Of a stretch of 33,570 bases of DNA, positions 17,527 through 29,400 are shown piece after piece; the stretch's first letter is position 1; each line of letters begins with the position of its first letter. A program made the translations under genes and the position numbers. This DNA is from Parvularia atlantis (taxonomy: Eukaryota > Opisthokonta > Rotosphaerida): positions 1 to 33,570 of the forward strand of contig CALSCO010001667.1 of assembly GCA_943704415.1 (NCBI GenBank), given 5' to 3'. The notes under the pieces are model-generated. The model saw only the letters and a list, made by a program, of their open reading frames with translations. It did no database searches and was not told the origin of the DNA.

Positions 17527-18682
17527 ATGCTGTTCACGACGCGCGAGGACGCGGTGACGGTGCCCGTGCTGGCCGTGCCGATGCTGCTGGTGGCCGCGGC
17601 GACGGCGGCGCTGTGGGCGCGCCGGCGCGACATCGTCGTGCGGGCCAAGAGCGCCGAGCTGGTCGTGCTGCAGACGGCGGCGGGCTGGCTGTGGTTCGTC
17701 GGCTTTGTCGTGCGCAACGGGGTGCGTCGCCGTGTGCCTGCGCGCTCGCGGCTGACGGCCGCCCATCCCCCCCGCAGCACGTCGATCGCCCGCCCGACAG
17801 CGTCCTCGCCCTCTGCAGCCTCTGGTGGTTCGGCGTGGCGATGGTCCTCGGGTTCGGCCTGTGGGCGTCGTGCGTGCTCGTGCGCCTCGTGCGGCTGCGG
17901 CAGGCGTTCATCGGTGCGCGCCGCACGCCCGGCCTCGTTCGCCTCGCTGAGCGGCGCGCAGTCGGCGCGACGTCCAAGCTGCCGTGGATCGCGCTCGTGC
18001 TGCTGATGGACGCGCCGTTTGCGCTGTTCTACGGGCTGGTCGTGCCGGCGAGCGGGTGCGCGCCGCTGCTGTTCGTGCGCGGGGGCGCCGGCCGCGCCAC
18101 TCACGACGCGAACGCAGCGCCGTCGAGTACCGCCCGCCGCAGCGCATGTGCCTGTACACGAGCCGCGTGTGGGTCGCGATCGACTTTGCCGTCGTCCTGG
18201 CCGTGTTCCTCGTCCTGCTCGCGCTCGTGTGGCAGCTGCGGCACGTGCGCGACCAGCTGGGCGAGAACGCGAGCGTGCGGCGCGCCCTCGTCGTCTCGGC
18301 CGGGCTCTACTCGACCGCGCTCGCCGTGCAGCTGCTCCAGATCGACGACCGCTGGTGCGCGCGCACCGTCCGCTGGTCTACGCAACGCGGCTTGAGCACA
18401 CACAGGTACGGCCGCGCGCTCGAGACGGGCGCGATCGTCGGCGCGGTTGTGTGCTTCTTCATCGTCCAGGCCGGCGAGGCCGTCGTGCCGGCCGCGAGCC
18501 AACGCCTCAAGGCCGAGCTGACGACGGTCGCGGCCAACCTGAGCGACCCGGACGAGGAGAGCCAAGACCGCGACTACGTCGATGAGGGCGTCTTGCCCAA
18601 GCCGGCCGACGGCGCCAGCAGCAGCGGCAGCAGCACGCGCGCACGCCAGCGCATCTTCTCGCGCAGCGTGCTCGGCGAGTGA
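17527..18682 (+). CDS. Seven-transmembrane protein, possible receptor
   Basis: Four exons: 17527-17721, 17778-18055, 18118-18354, 18406-18682; 328 aa. Seven hydrophobic helices are visible: two in exon 1 (VPVLAVPMLLVAAATAALWA; the Leu/Trp-rich segment before RNG), two in exon 2, two in exon 3 and one in exon 4. Basic residues cluster between helices 1 and 2, and after helix 3 (RLVRLRQAFIGARR), consistent with an outside N-terminus. The tail is polar, with acidic and Ser-rich parts. The layout recalls 7TM regions of fungal and plant RGS-type receptors, but no RGS domain is present and no receptor-class motif stands out, so function is open. The intron 18355-18405 (51 nt, no stop) could be retained in frame. 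It converges on the bHLH gene with 38 bp between stops. Confidence 0.78.
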
Positions 18683-18720
18683 GTGAACCTTTGACTGTTC
18701 ATGCACGATACATCCGCAGG

Positions 18721-20374
18721 CTATCCGTCCTTGACTGCGAGAAGCGCGCACGCGTGCGAGGTCAGACGCGCACGCCACCGCACGCGCCAGAGGCGCACCT
18801 GGCGAGGCGCTGGGCGAGGGCGAGGGCGGGGCCGACAGGAACGCAACCTTGGGTGTGTCGGGCGTGACGGCGGTCGGCGTGATGTTGTTGTCGAGCAGCT
18901 GCTTTTCGTACTGCGTCGCCTTCTTCTGCACGTACAGCAGGTGCAGGTACGCTGCGCACGCGCGCACACACGCGTTAGCATGCGCGCACAGGGAACGACG
19001 CGGCCCGCACCCTTGCGCAGCAGATCGACCTTGCTGATGTTGAGCAGCTCGTGCTGGTTGGGCAGCGCCCCTCTCAACAGCTCGTACCCCTGAGCGCGCT
19101 GCTCAGCTGCGCGGCCCACCCGGCGCGCGCAGCGCACCTGCTTCAGGCTGTCGCGCCGCTTCTGCTCGGCCGTCTTGTGCGTGAGCCGCCGGTGCCCCAC
19201 GCCCGCCACAATCTCCGACTTGTCCGACACGCCGAGCACGCTCGGGTCGCCGTTGAGCAGCGTCTGGTAGTTGCTGTGCTTCTCCAGCTGCTCGACCTGC
19301 TCGGCCGAGAGCGGGCGCACGTTGTTGCCCTGTTATCACGCGCCGTCAGCGGCCAGCAGCCGGCCTGTCGCGACGGACCTTGACGGCCGGTCGCAGGCTC
19401 GGCGAGCGCGCGACGGGCTGCAGCTGCGGCGACTGGCGCTGGCGGCCGCCGGTGAGCGGTGGTGGTGCTGCTGCGCCGGGAAAGGGCATGCCTGCGCGAG
19501 CCGGGTGTCAGCCGCGTGCGGTGTGCGATCGAGCGCACGCACCGAGAGGGAGCGTGCGCGGCGAGCCCGTGGGCGAGGCGCCCGTGTCGGCGAGCCGCGA
19601 CGTGCGCCGCCCACGCGATCGCGGCGACGCGACGGCATGCAGCCCGGGCGAGGGCCCCGGTGATCCCGCGGCGGCGGTCCACGTGTCGGGCATGCCGACG
19701 AGGCCGGGCGGGACCGACATGTTGAAGGCGAGGGAGGGCGACAGGGGCAGGGGCACGGGCACGGGCGCGAGCGAGACGGTCGTGCCGATGATCGTGCTTA
19801 TCGGCATCGTCCCAAACGGCTGCTGCTGGTGCTGCGGCTGCTGGTGCTGCTGCTCGTGGTAGCGCGCGCGCTTGTGGTGCGCATCGACGTGCGCGTCGAC
19901 GGCCTCGGGCAGCGCGAGTGCCGCGAAGCCGTCGGCGTCGCCGTGAAGCCGCCGCTCGGGGCCGAGGGCCGGCGAGATGAGCGGCGTGAAGAGATCGTCG
20001 TCGTCGTCGTCGTCGCCGAGAAAGTTGTGGCTGAGCGGCGCGCTCGTCGTCGGCCGCACGGCGGGCGAGAGGAACTGGAGGATCTCGGCGTCGTCCTCGT
20101 TGCCGCCGCGCTGCTGCTGCTGTTCGTCTCGTCGCTGCTGCGCGTCTCGCTCGTCTCGTTCGTCTCGTTCGTGCGGCGCCTCGTGCGGCGTGTCGGCCCA
20201 GCCCGTCCAGTGCGTCTGGTGCTGCAGCGCTTCGTGCGCCGCCGCGTGCGGCGCATGCGGCGTGTGCGGCAGCGGCCCGCCGTGGTAGAGGAAGTCCTGT
20301 GCGGCACGGCGCATCCCGTTCAGCAGCAGCAGCAGCAGCAGCGGCAGCAGCAGCGGCGGCGCCACCTGCTCCAT
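18721..20374 (-). CDS. bHLH transcription factor
   Basis: Six exons: 20374-19543, 19491-19379, 19329-19138, 19089-19011, 18951-18799, 18734-18721; 460 aa. The Met at 20434 would add 20 residues. Most of the protein is low complexity: a Leu run coded by CTG repeats near the start, His/Pro-, Asp- and Gln-rich stretches, and a Ser/Pro/Thr region. The bHLH domain (about 361-425) is assembled from three exons. Its basic region HRRLTHKTAEQKRRDSLKQ has His, Glu and Arg at the positions typical of class B factors that read CACGTG. Helix 1 is YELLRGALPNQ; helix 2 is ISKVDLLRKAYLHLLYVQ, running on as a short coiled coil. The last exon is only 14 nt (VKDG stop). No neighbour shows what it regulates. Confidence 0.86.
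20325..20365. repeat. CAG/CTG repeat coding a leucine run
   Basis: CAG triplets on the + strand (CTG on the coding strand), with CGG interruptions, encode a poly-Leu stretch near the N-terminus of the bHLH protein. The run is more likely a trinucleotide expansion than a true signal anchor, since no secretory context fits a bHLH factor. Confidence 0.75.
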
Positions 20375-20493
20375 CGAGAGAAGCCGAGACAGCGGCGCAC
20401 CAATCAGCGCGCGCCGTCGCGCCACGTGTCGCATCAGCGGGGCCCGCTCATCGCGCCGTTGTCACACAAAGTAGCATCATGGCACTCCCTCCC

Positions 20494-23400
20494 TCAATCC
20501 TCCTCCTCGGCGCCCTCCAGCGCGCTCAGCTGCGTCTGCTGCTGCTGCTGGAGCATGCGCAGCTCGTCCTCGCGCTTGAAGCGCGCCGTCATGCTGCGGC
20601 CGCGCGCATAAACGAACCCATCAGCACCAGCGCCCAAACAAGCGCAAACAACGAGAGCGCACTTCTCCAGCATGCCCTCGATGTTGGTCAGGCGCTCGTC
20701 CAGCTCGTCGCTCGTCTGCTGCAGCGCGATCGCGCGGTTGATCGGGAGCCACGACGCGTCCTGCTGCGCCGCCAGCTCGGCCACGTGCGACTCGTGCGCC
20801 GTGTACTCGTCCGGGTCCTTCTCCTCCAGGTACGTCAGGAAGAACAGGTACGACCACATGTTGTGCTGGTGCTTGATGTGGTGCGAGAAGCCCGTGCCTG
20901 TTGCGCGCACACGCGCGCCCCGTCACCGGCCGAGCCACCGCTCTCAACCTGCGCAAAGCGCACCCTGCTTGTCAAAGTCGTACGAGCGCAGCGAGCAGAT
21001 GAAGCAGTTGCTGCGCATGTCCTCGGCGATCCGGAACTTCTCGTCACGCAACTCAGAGAACGTGTCGACGATCAAACCTGCGCCGCGACCGCGCTCAGCC
21101 CGCCCACCATGCAGCGCGCGCGGTACGCTGCACCAAAGATGATGTTCAGGCCGATCGTCGTAATGATGATGAAGAACGACAGGTCGTAGATTGCGCGCAG
21201 GCCGCTGTACTCCCAGCCCGTCTGCGTCTCTGGCACCACGTACGGCAGCGCGTCGCCGATGCCGCCGCCGGCGCGCAAGCCTGCTCACGACCCCCTCGTG
21301 AGCGCCGCGCTGCACAGCAAACGCGTCCCTCGCACGCGCACCAAAGTTGAGCGTCGTCACAAAGCACTCGCCGAGCGAATCGCAGTACAGGCCGTTGTCG
21401 GTCACGAACGAGCCGCGGTAAAATGCAAAGGCGATGACCGAGTAGATGTAGATTAGGATCACACCCAGCAGCGCGACCTGCCGATGCGCGCTATGAGCGT
21501 GCAAGTGCGGGGCCCCAGCCGCCAACGCACCAGCAGCAGCGAGTCGCCGTTCTTGGTCACCGACTGCAGCGCGCGCTTGAGGATGTCGTTCTTCATGACC
21601 AGGTGGAGCAGGTGGAAGCTGAAGAGGTACCTGTGCGCGCACGCGTCGCGTCAACCGATCGTCGCCGCACAGCGCGCACGAGCGAGCGTGCCCTTGCGTG
21701 AAGATACCGCCCGCAGACATGCCGAGGAAAATCATGTAGTAGACGACCTATTTGCGTGCGCCCGCCCGTCAGCCAACGAGCACCGCGCCCCATCAGCCCG
21801 ACGCACGTTAAAGTTCAGCGCGTCTCGCCACGAGCGTATCGGGTGTTCGAGCAGGTAGTCGGCGACGATGAGCGAGGCCAGGCCGAGGTGCACGGCGCCG
21901 GCGATGTAGATCGTGATCTGCGCGCCCCCATCGTCAGCGCCGCCCGACGTCCGGCTTGCGATCCACGCACCGGGTACCAGAAGTTGGTCACGGGCAGGAC
22001 GATCGTGGTCTCGTCCTCCGCCTGCCACGTCGCGACCATAAGCACGTTCAGGCCCAGCGTCAGGATCATGAACAGGTAGTAGAACCAGATCTCGTTCTTG
22101 ATGATAAACTGCGCGCAACAACACCCCCCTTGAGCAACGACCGGCGCACTCGCGCACACCCACCTTGAAAAACAGGTTCTGCTGCAGCTGCTCCTGGTAC
22201 TTCATGTCGCGACGCAGCTCGTCGCCCAGCTCGAGAAAGTCGCGGATCTGGCGCACCAGCGTTTACGCGCTCGCAGCGGGCGCACGAGCGACGCGCACCT
22301 TGTCCGTGGGCGACTCGCGCGACACGGACCACAGCAGCGCGTCGCGCCGCGCCTGGCTGAGCGTCTTGCGCTGGTGGCCGACGGGGAAGTAGACCTATGT
22401 GCGCGCAGCCAGTATCAGATCGTCTGGTGCAACGATTGCACAGCCCGCGCACCTTCTGCACTTCCTTCTGACGCACGATCTCGATGCTCTCGATCTCCTC
22501 GCTAAACTTGTCGATCATCTGCGCCTCCTCGAGCGCCTTCTCCTTCAGGAACTTGACGGCTTGCTCCTCGTCGGTGTCTGCGCGCTCCCCGCTCCATCAG
22601 CCAAGCCGCGCACGCACGCAACGCATCACCGTCAAACTTGTCCATGTCCTCCTCGTACTCGGCTTGCAGGCTGCCGATGTTGGCCATGAACTGCGCGCGC
22701 GACACGCCGTCACCACCTTTGCGCGGACTCCACCCAGCCCAGGGCGCACCTGCGTCAGGTCCACCTTGCCCGCCACCGACGTCACGCGCTTCTGGCCAAA
22801 CACGCGCAGGTGCAGCTCGTCCTCGACCTCCGGCTCCTCGTACACCTGCCGCAGCCGTCAGCAGCCGCACCCATCTCGCGCTGCGCGCGCCGCGCACGAT
22901 GTGGTCACGGATGCGGCTCAGCGCCACAAAGCAGATGAAGCCGATCTCGCGCGGGTCGTACTCGGTCTCGCGCTTGGACGCCGGGTCGATGTCTGGCGGG
23001 CGGGCACACTCAGCCCTCGCTGCACGGCGCGCGCGCTGCACACGCGCCGATCTCCGAGCGCATTTTTAGCGGCGTGTAGTGCCGGATCGTCGAGCGCACG
23101 GCCGCAATGTCCAGCGAGGCGCGCAGCTGCACCGCACAGAGAACGCCTCAGCACGATGCTGCCAATCAGCGCAGCGCAGCGCGTCCGCACCTCGCGCGCC
23201 ATGTTGTACGCCTTGTCGTTGCCGTCCTCGACCATCGTGCGAATGAGAATGCCACAGGCGCGCTTGAGCAGGAAGGTCTGGTACGGGCGGCACTTGGGGA
23301 ACGACTGCACGCGCATGATGTGGTTGACCACGTCCAAGCCTGCGAGCTCCAACCGCGTAGCGCTCAGCACATGCCATCCCCCCCCCCCCCCCCCCCCCCT

Positions 23401-26400
23401 CCCCGCAACGCCCGCGACCGCACCCTTCGCGTCAAACACGGTCATCTGATTCTCCTGCTCGCCCATTGAGAACTCGACGATCGTCTCCATCACCTGCCGC
23501 GCCAGCGACCAGCTCTGGTCGTCGATGTTGAGGTACAGGACCTTCATGTACTCGACCGACTCGCTCACCTGCGCAGCGAGCACGCACACTCAGCCGCGCA
23601 AACAACGACAGCCCGCGCGCACGAGGTTGATCAGCTTGATGTTGCCCTGCTGCTCGCGCATGTAGCTCTTGACCTCTTGGTTGTGGCGCTCGCAGAACAG
23701 CTGCACGCACGCGCATCAGTCTGCAGCGCGGCCCGCACTCTATGCCCATCGCGTGGCACCTGCATGATGCGGAAGATGAGCTCGGTGAAGCCCACGAGCG
23801 ACCTGAACTTGACAATGTCGTCGTCACCGTCGTCATCGGCCAGCATCAACGCCTGGTCTTCCGCCAGCTTGTTTGGGTCGACGATGCTCGGCCTGCCGCC
23901 ACCGGGTCATCAGCACGCAGCAGGCGACAGCAAGCGCGCGCTCGCACGCACTCCTTGGTCTTGCGACGCTTGTGCATCTCCGCCATCGCGATGCCGCTTT
24001 GGGGGTCGATCAGATCGCCCGACGACGAGATGTCGCCCACGATCGAGTTACTGCGGTCCTCCGCTGCGTGCTCACCGCGTCAGCAGCCCTGCGAGCGCCG
24101 CGTGGAGTGTCCTGCGCCACCGTTGATCGTGTGGTTCTGGCTCGTGTTCTTCTCGAGGCTGTCGGCCGCCTTCTTGCGCGTCTCGCGGCGCGCCGACGCG
24201 GTCTTGAGCGTCGCGGCGATGAGCTGCTCACCTCGTCAGTTGCTGGGGCCGGGATCGACAACGCGCGCACACGCGCACCGACGTGCGCTTCGCCTTGTCG
24301 CGCGCGAGCTGCGTCTGCAGCGTGCGCGCCTCCTTCACCGCGATCGCCGAGCTCGACTGGGCGGGCAGCCGCGCCGCGCGTCAGCCCACGCCCGAGCGCA
24401 CATCCTCCACGACGCACAATGCGGTCGCGCAGGTCCAGGAAGAAGCTCTCATTGCGCGTCGCGCGGAAGCTGTACAGGAACGAGTTCTGGATCTCGCGGT
24501 TGCCGCCCGTGAGCAGCATCGCCAGCAGCCGCATCGCCGCGCGGACCTGCGATGGGCGCGTCAGCCCCGCCCACCTGTCACCCACCAGCGTGAGGCGCGC
24601 GCACGGTGAACTCCTCCGTACTCGTGCACATCGTCAGGATCACCGCCGGCACACCGATCGTATTGAGCTGGTTTTGCACGTTCACGACCGAGTTCCACAC
24701 GTCGCGAATCTCTGCCGCGCGCAGGCCCCATCAGCGCAGTGCAGTGCACGGTCGCGCCGCCGCCCGCCGCCCGCCGCACCGTCCTCGTGAAACTTGGTGT
24801 CGGACGGCATGTGCAGGAACTCGTTCGAGATTGGCGCGCGCAGCAGGCGCAAGTGCTTCAGGTCGAGCTCGTGCTGCACCGCGCCATTAGGCCGCGCTCG
24901 CACGGGCGGACAAACGGGCGCGCCTGGATCTGCCGCTGGTTCTCCTCCATCTGGTCGTAGTGCGCACGCGACGACTGCAGCGCGTGGATTAGCATCTCGG
25001 CCGTCTTCTTCAGGCGCAGGAAGCGCGGCTTCTTGTTGTAGTGCCTGCCGTCCGCGCCAGTGACCGTCAGCGCTCTGCAACCCCGCTCGTCGTGCGCACC
25101 GGTTGCTGTAGTCGTACTCGAAGAACGCCTGCACCTGCCGCTGATACTCCTCACCCAGCGGCATGCCCGCGCCGGCTGGGTCTGTGCGACTGTACCGCGG
25201 CGTGTTCGGGTCGGCCCTGCGCCCGCGCCACGGCCATGAGCTTGTCGCCGCTTTGCTGCCCCGCAAGCGAGCGAGTGCGCACCGGTACGCTTTCTCGAGG
25301 TTGCGCGTGTAGTTGTGCATGTGGTCGTTCAGCTGCAGCTCGACCTTGTAGTGCTGGAACCAGTCGCGGCGCGACGACTTGGTCATGAAGACCTTGTCCA
25401 AGCCCACCTCGGCCTCCTGCACGATGAGCTGCATGCGAGGGTCAGCTGCGGCGCCCCAGGGCTCAGCCGGCACAAAGCGCGCCTTGCCCTCATCGTCAAA
25501 CTCGGCCTGGCGCTTCGTCTGCGCCTTCTCGGTCACACGCTTGAGTTCGTTCTGCAGGTAGCCCTCGAAGCGCGTCATCTGGTCGTCGTCAAACGTCTCG
25601 GCCTACAATCGAGCGCCGCGTCAGCGGCAGCAGCGCCGCCAAGCCCGCTCGCGGCCGCGCCTTCTGCATGATCAGCAGGACCATCGTCGTCTGCTTGATG
25701 CGGCGGCGCGTGCCAAACTCGGGCACCTGCGTGCCAGGGCGCCGCGTATCAGCCGCAAGCATGGCAGGAGCCCGTCCACCGCAACGCACATCGTACATCC
25801 GCTGCATGTAGTCCAGCATCGTGTCCACACCCATCGCGACGATCTCGCGGTGCTTCGGCAGCGCCTTGGCGAGTGCGTCCGTCATCTTGTAGTAGCTGTG
25901 GACAACGTCAGTCGCACGTTCGCCCAGCGGGCGCACGCAGCGCGCACCGCTCGTAGAATACGCGCAGGAACGGCAGGCACGCTTCCATGATGAAGATCAC
26001 GTCCTGCTCGCCCTCGTCCGTCTCGAAGATCTTGGACAGGTCCTGCGGCAGCGCACATGCGTAAGGCGCAACGGTGCGCGCGGGCGCTCGGCTGCTCATG
26101 CCTTGCTGAAGATCACGCGCGTTTGCTCGAGCATCTTATTCATCCAGAACCAGATTTCGGGGCGCGACTGCAAGTCCCCCAGCTCGGCCTCGACCTGACG
26201 CACGAGCACTGCGTCAGCTCCGCGCGCAGGCACGGTGCATCGCACGCACCGCCGACGAGTCACTGTTGAGGTACGCCCACAGGAAGAAGCGCATGTACGG
26301 GCGGCGGAAGTTCATCGTGATCTTGTCGTTGGCCAGCACCTGTGCGCGGCACGCCATCAGCGCCCACGCAGCCCCGCCGCACGTGCCGCACCGCCATCAG

Positions 26401-29400
26401 CTGGTCGGGCGAGAAGATGTTCTGGCACATCGACTCGATGAAGCGGTTGTCGCCTATGCGCGCGATCGTTGCACCTCAGCAGCCAGCGCATACCGATCAG
26501 TCACGCACCCTCGCAGCACGTCGCCAGCATGCGCACGAGGCGCACGTGGTACAGCAGCGCGCGGTTCTCGTCGCTCACCCACCAGCGCTTGTACTCGTCC
26601 GAGTTCTTGTCGAGCTTGTTCATGGCCACGGTCTTGGCGCTTCCCTGCGCGCAGCGCGGTGGCGTATCAGGGCGCAGCGCGCAGATACAGCACTCGCTGC
26701 CGGTGCACCTCCTCCAGCATCTTAATGCGGATGTCATCCTCGCGCGGGTCGACCATCGTGATCGTCTCGGCGCGGTTCTGCATCAGCTGTTTGATGACCA
26801 TGTTCTGGTTGCGCCGGATGGGAAGCTGCAGCGACTCGATCTTGACAATGATGTTGAGGAACTGCGCAGCCGGCCGATGAGCAAGCAGCCGCCGGCGTGG
26901 GCGGCGGCGTGCGCGCATGCGCACCTGCGAGATCTCAAACGCCTTGAAGCGCGCCATGTACCGGACCATCTGCGCGATGTGCTTCTCCTTGATCTTGAGG
27001 CACAGCTCCTGGTTGCCACGGAAGATCTGTGCGCACGGAGGCGCGGCTCGTTAGCTCTGCGCGGCATGGCTGGCATTGTGCGCGCGCACGCGCCTGCGTC
27101 AGGCAGTTGGCCAGCGGGCGGATCGCGACCTCGCCGAGGCTGAGCAGGAACGGCATGCGCTCAAACATCTTCTCCTGTGTCGACACTGTCAGCGCGGCCG
27201 CCCACGCTTGCGACCTGGCGCACCTGGATCACGTTATTGCCGCGGCAGAACTTTTGCAAAAAGTCCAGCCCGGCCGAGATCACCTGGACCATGCCTGTGC
27301 GCGCGCGTGCGTGTCTGCGTCAGGCACCCACCCTCCGTGCATGTGCGTGCACACCGTCGTAGTCCTCCTTGATGTTCTTGTCGACGGGCGCGGCAAGCAG
27401 CGAGAAGATGATCGGCAGGGCCTTGCTCTGGTACATGATCTGCACGTTGATGGCATTGCTCTCGAGCGGGTCGTTGTGCAGCGAGCTGTGCGCCGGGCTT
27501 GAGCGCGCGAGCACGCTCCCGCCTGCCCGTGCGCACCAGAGCGCGCTCATGTCGTTGATCGCCTTGAGCACTTCCTTGCGGTCGTCGTTGTTGAGCTTGA
27601 CGCCGATGAAGCGGCGCAGCACGCCGAGCTGCCGTGTGCCAGTCCGGGTCAGCGGCCGCCAAACACCGCACCGAGGTGCCGACACGCACGCTGCGCTGCA
27701 CAGTCGCGTTGCACTCGAACGACTCCTTTGTGACAATCAGGCGCGACCAAATCGACTTCTCAAACAGGTTCCACGTCTGTGCGGCGACCACGTCAGCCGC
27801 CAGACGCCGCGACAGCGCGCACCCGCGCACCTGTGTGAAGTGCCGGTTGACGACGTTCATGGCTGCGGCGACGACGTGTGAGCGGCGCACGGCGCGTCTT
27901 GTGCACAGCAACGCACCCATGAACGTGAGCTGGTGGTTGTTGTAACGCGCGATCTGCAGAAACACGTCGACCAGGCGGCCCTTGGGCTGCATCGCCACCT
28001 GCTGCGAGAACGTCGGGAGAGTGATCTGGCCCGTCGTGAACGCCGCCTGCACGATCGTGTCGCTCTCGTACACGTCCAGGTAGTCGTCGCGTTTGCGCAG
28101 GACCTCGAGGTAGCGGTGCACGGCATCGGTGCTGACGGGGTGCTTGAAGTCGTCGGCGTAGGCCTGTCCACACGCGCGCATGTCCGGCATTAGACTCGCT
28201 GCAGCAGCACAGCGTGCGCATGCGGCACACCGGCAGCAGGCCCTGCAGCTCAGCCGGCAGGTCGCGCGTGCTGCTGAAGAGCTGCGCACCGGCCGGATGC
28301 TTGGCGTGGTACTCAGCCAGCTGTGCGGCGAGCGGCGCTGGTCAGCTAGCAAGCGGGATACGCGTGAAGTCGTGCACGGCACCATCTTGTAGTCACACAG
28401 GAAGGCACGAATGCGACCGCCCAGACGGTAGTTGAACAGGCCGTCGAGGATGAGCGCGCCCTGGCAGACGCATGCCGGCGTCAGAGGCTGGGCGCGGCAC
28501 CAGCACGCCGCAGAGCACCTGGTACTTGGCGTCGGCCATCGCGTTGTTCTCGGGCGACTCGCGGAAGCACTCCTCTGACTCGATCCACTCGCGCTGGTCC
28601 TTCCTCTCCTGCTTGCTGTGCTTCTTGTCTGCGAGGCGCACAGCCCTCAGCCACCAACTGACCGCAAACACGCGGGCAGGCGCGCACCCGTCGTCACGTC
28701 GAGGCAGTCAAACAGCGGCCGCAGCAGCTCCTGGATCAGGTTCGGCTTGCTGTAGTAGCTGCGGACGTGTGGGGTGAGCTGCCCTTCCGACCTCAGTGCC
28801 AGCCGCAGCGCACCCAAACAGCACGAGGCGCTGCGCCAGCATAAGCACGCTGCGCGTGAGCTTGTTGTCGTCGATGTGCGACGCGACCATGCACTTGTTC
28901 TCGACGAGGTGGCTGGGCGGACGAGACGTGAGACGCGTGCCGCCTGGCCACGCCTGCGCCGCAATGGCACGCACCGCGTGATGAACGCGTGCAGGTCCAT
29001 GAAGAACGGCAGCTTGGCGCCGCTTAGCGACTCACCCAACGGCACCTCAAACTGCGCGTATTTGGTCGGCAGGTTGTCCCATGTGAACGTGAGCTGCGCA
29101 CAGGGACAACGTCTGAGACAACAACCACGGCTGCCCGAAGGGAGCGTGCCGCGCACCTTGACCTGGTTGAGCACGGGCAGGTTGGGCGCGACATCGATGA
29201 ACGTGTTGACGAGGAGCTCGCAGTAGAGCGCGCGCAGCAGTGGCGGCAACTTGAAGGCCTTGTTGGTCGAGGCGACGATGCACTCGTTGTGCGTCACAAA
29301 CTGCCGCGTGACGATCTGCGGCGCGCCCGTCAGTGCATGCTTGCGTGCGTGCACAAGGACGTGGCACACGGGCCGCGCACCTCGATATTGCCCTCGTTGC

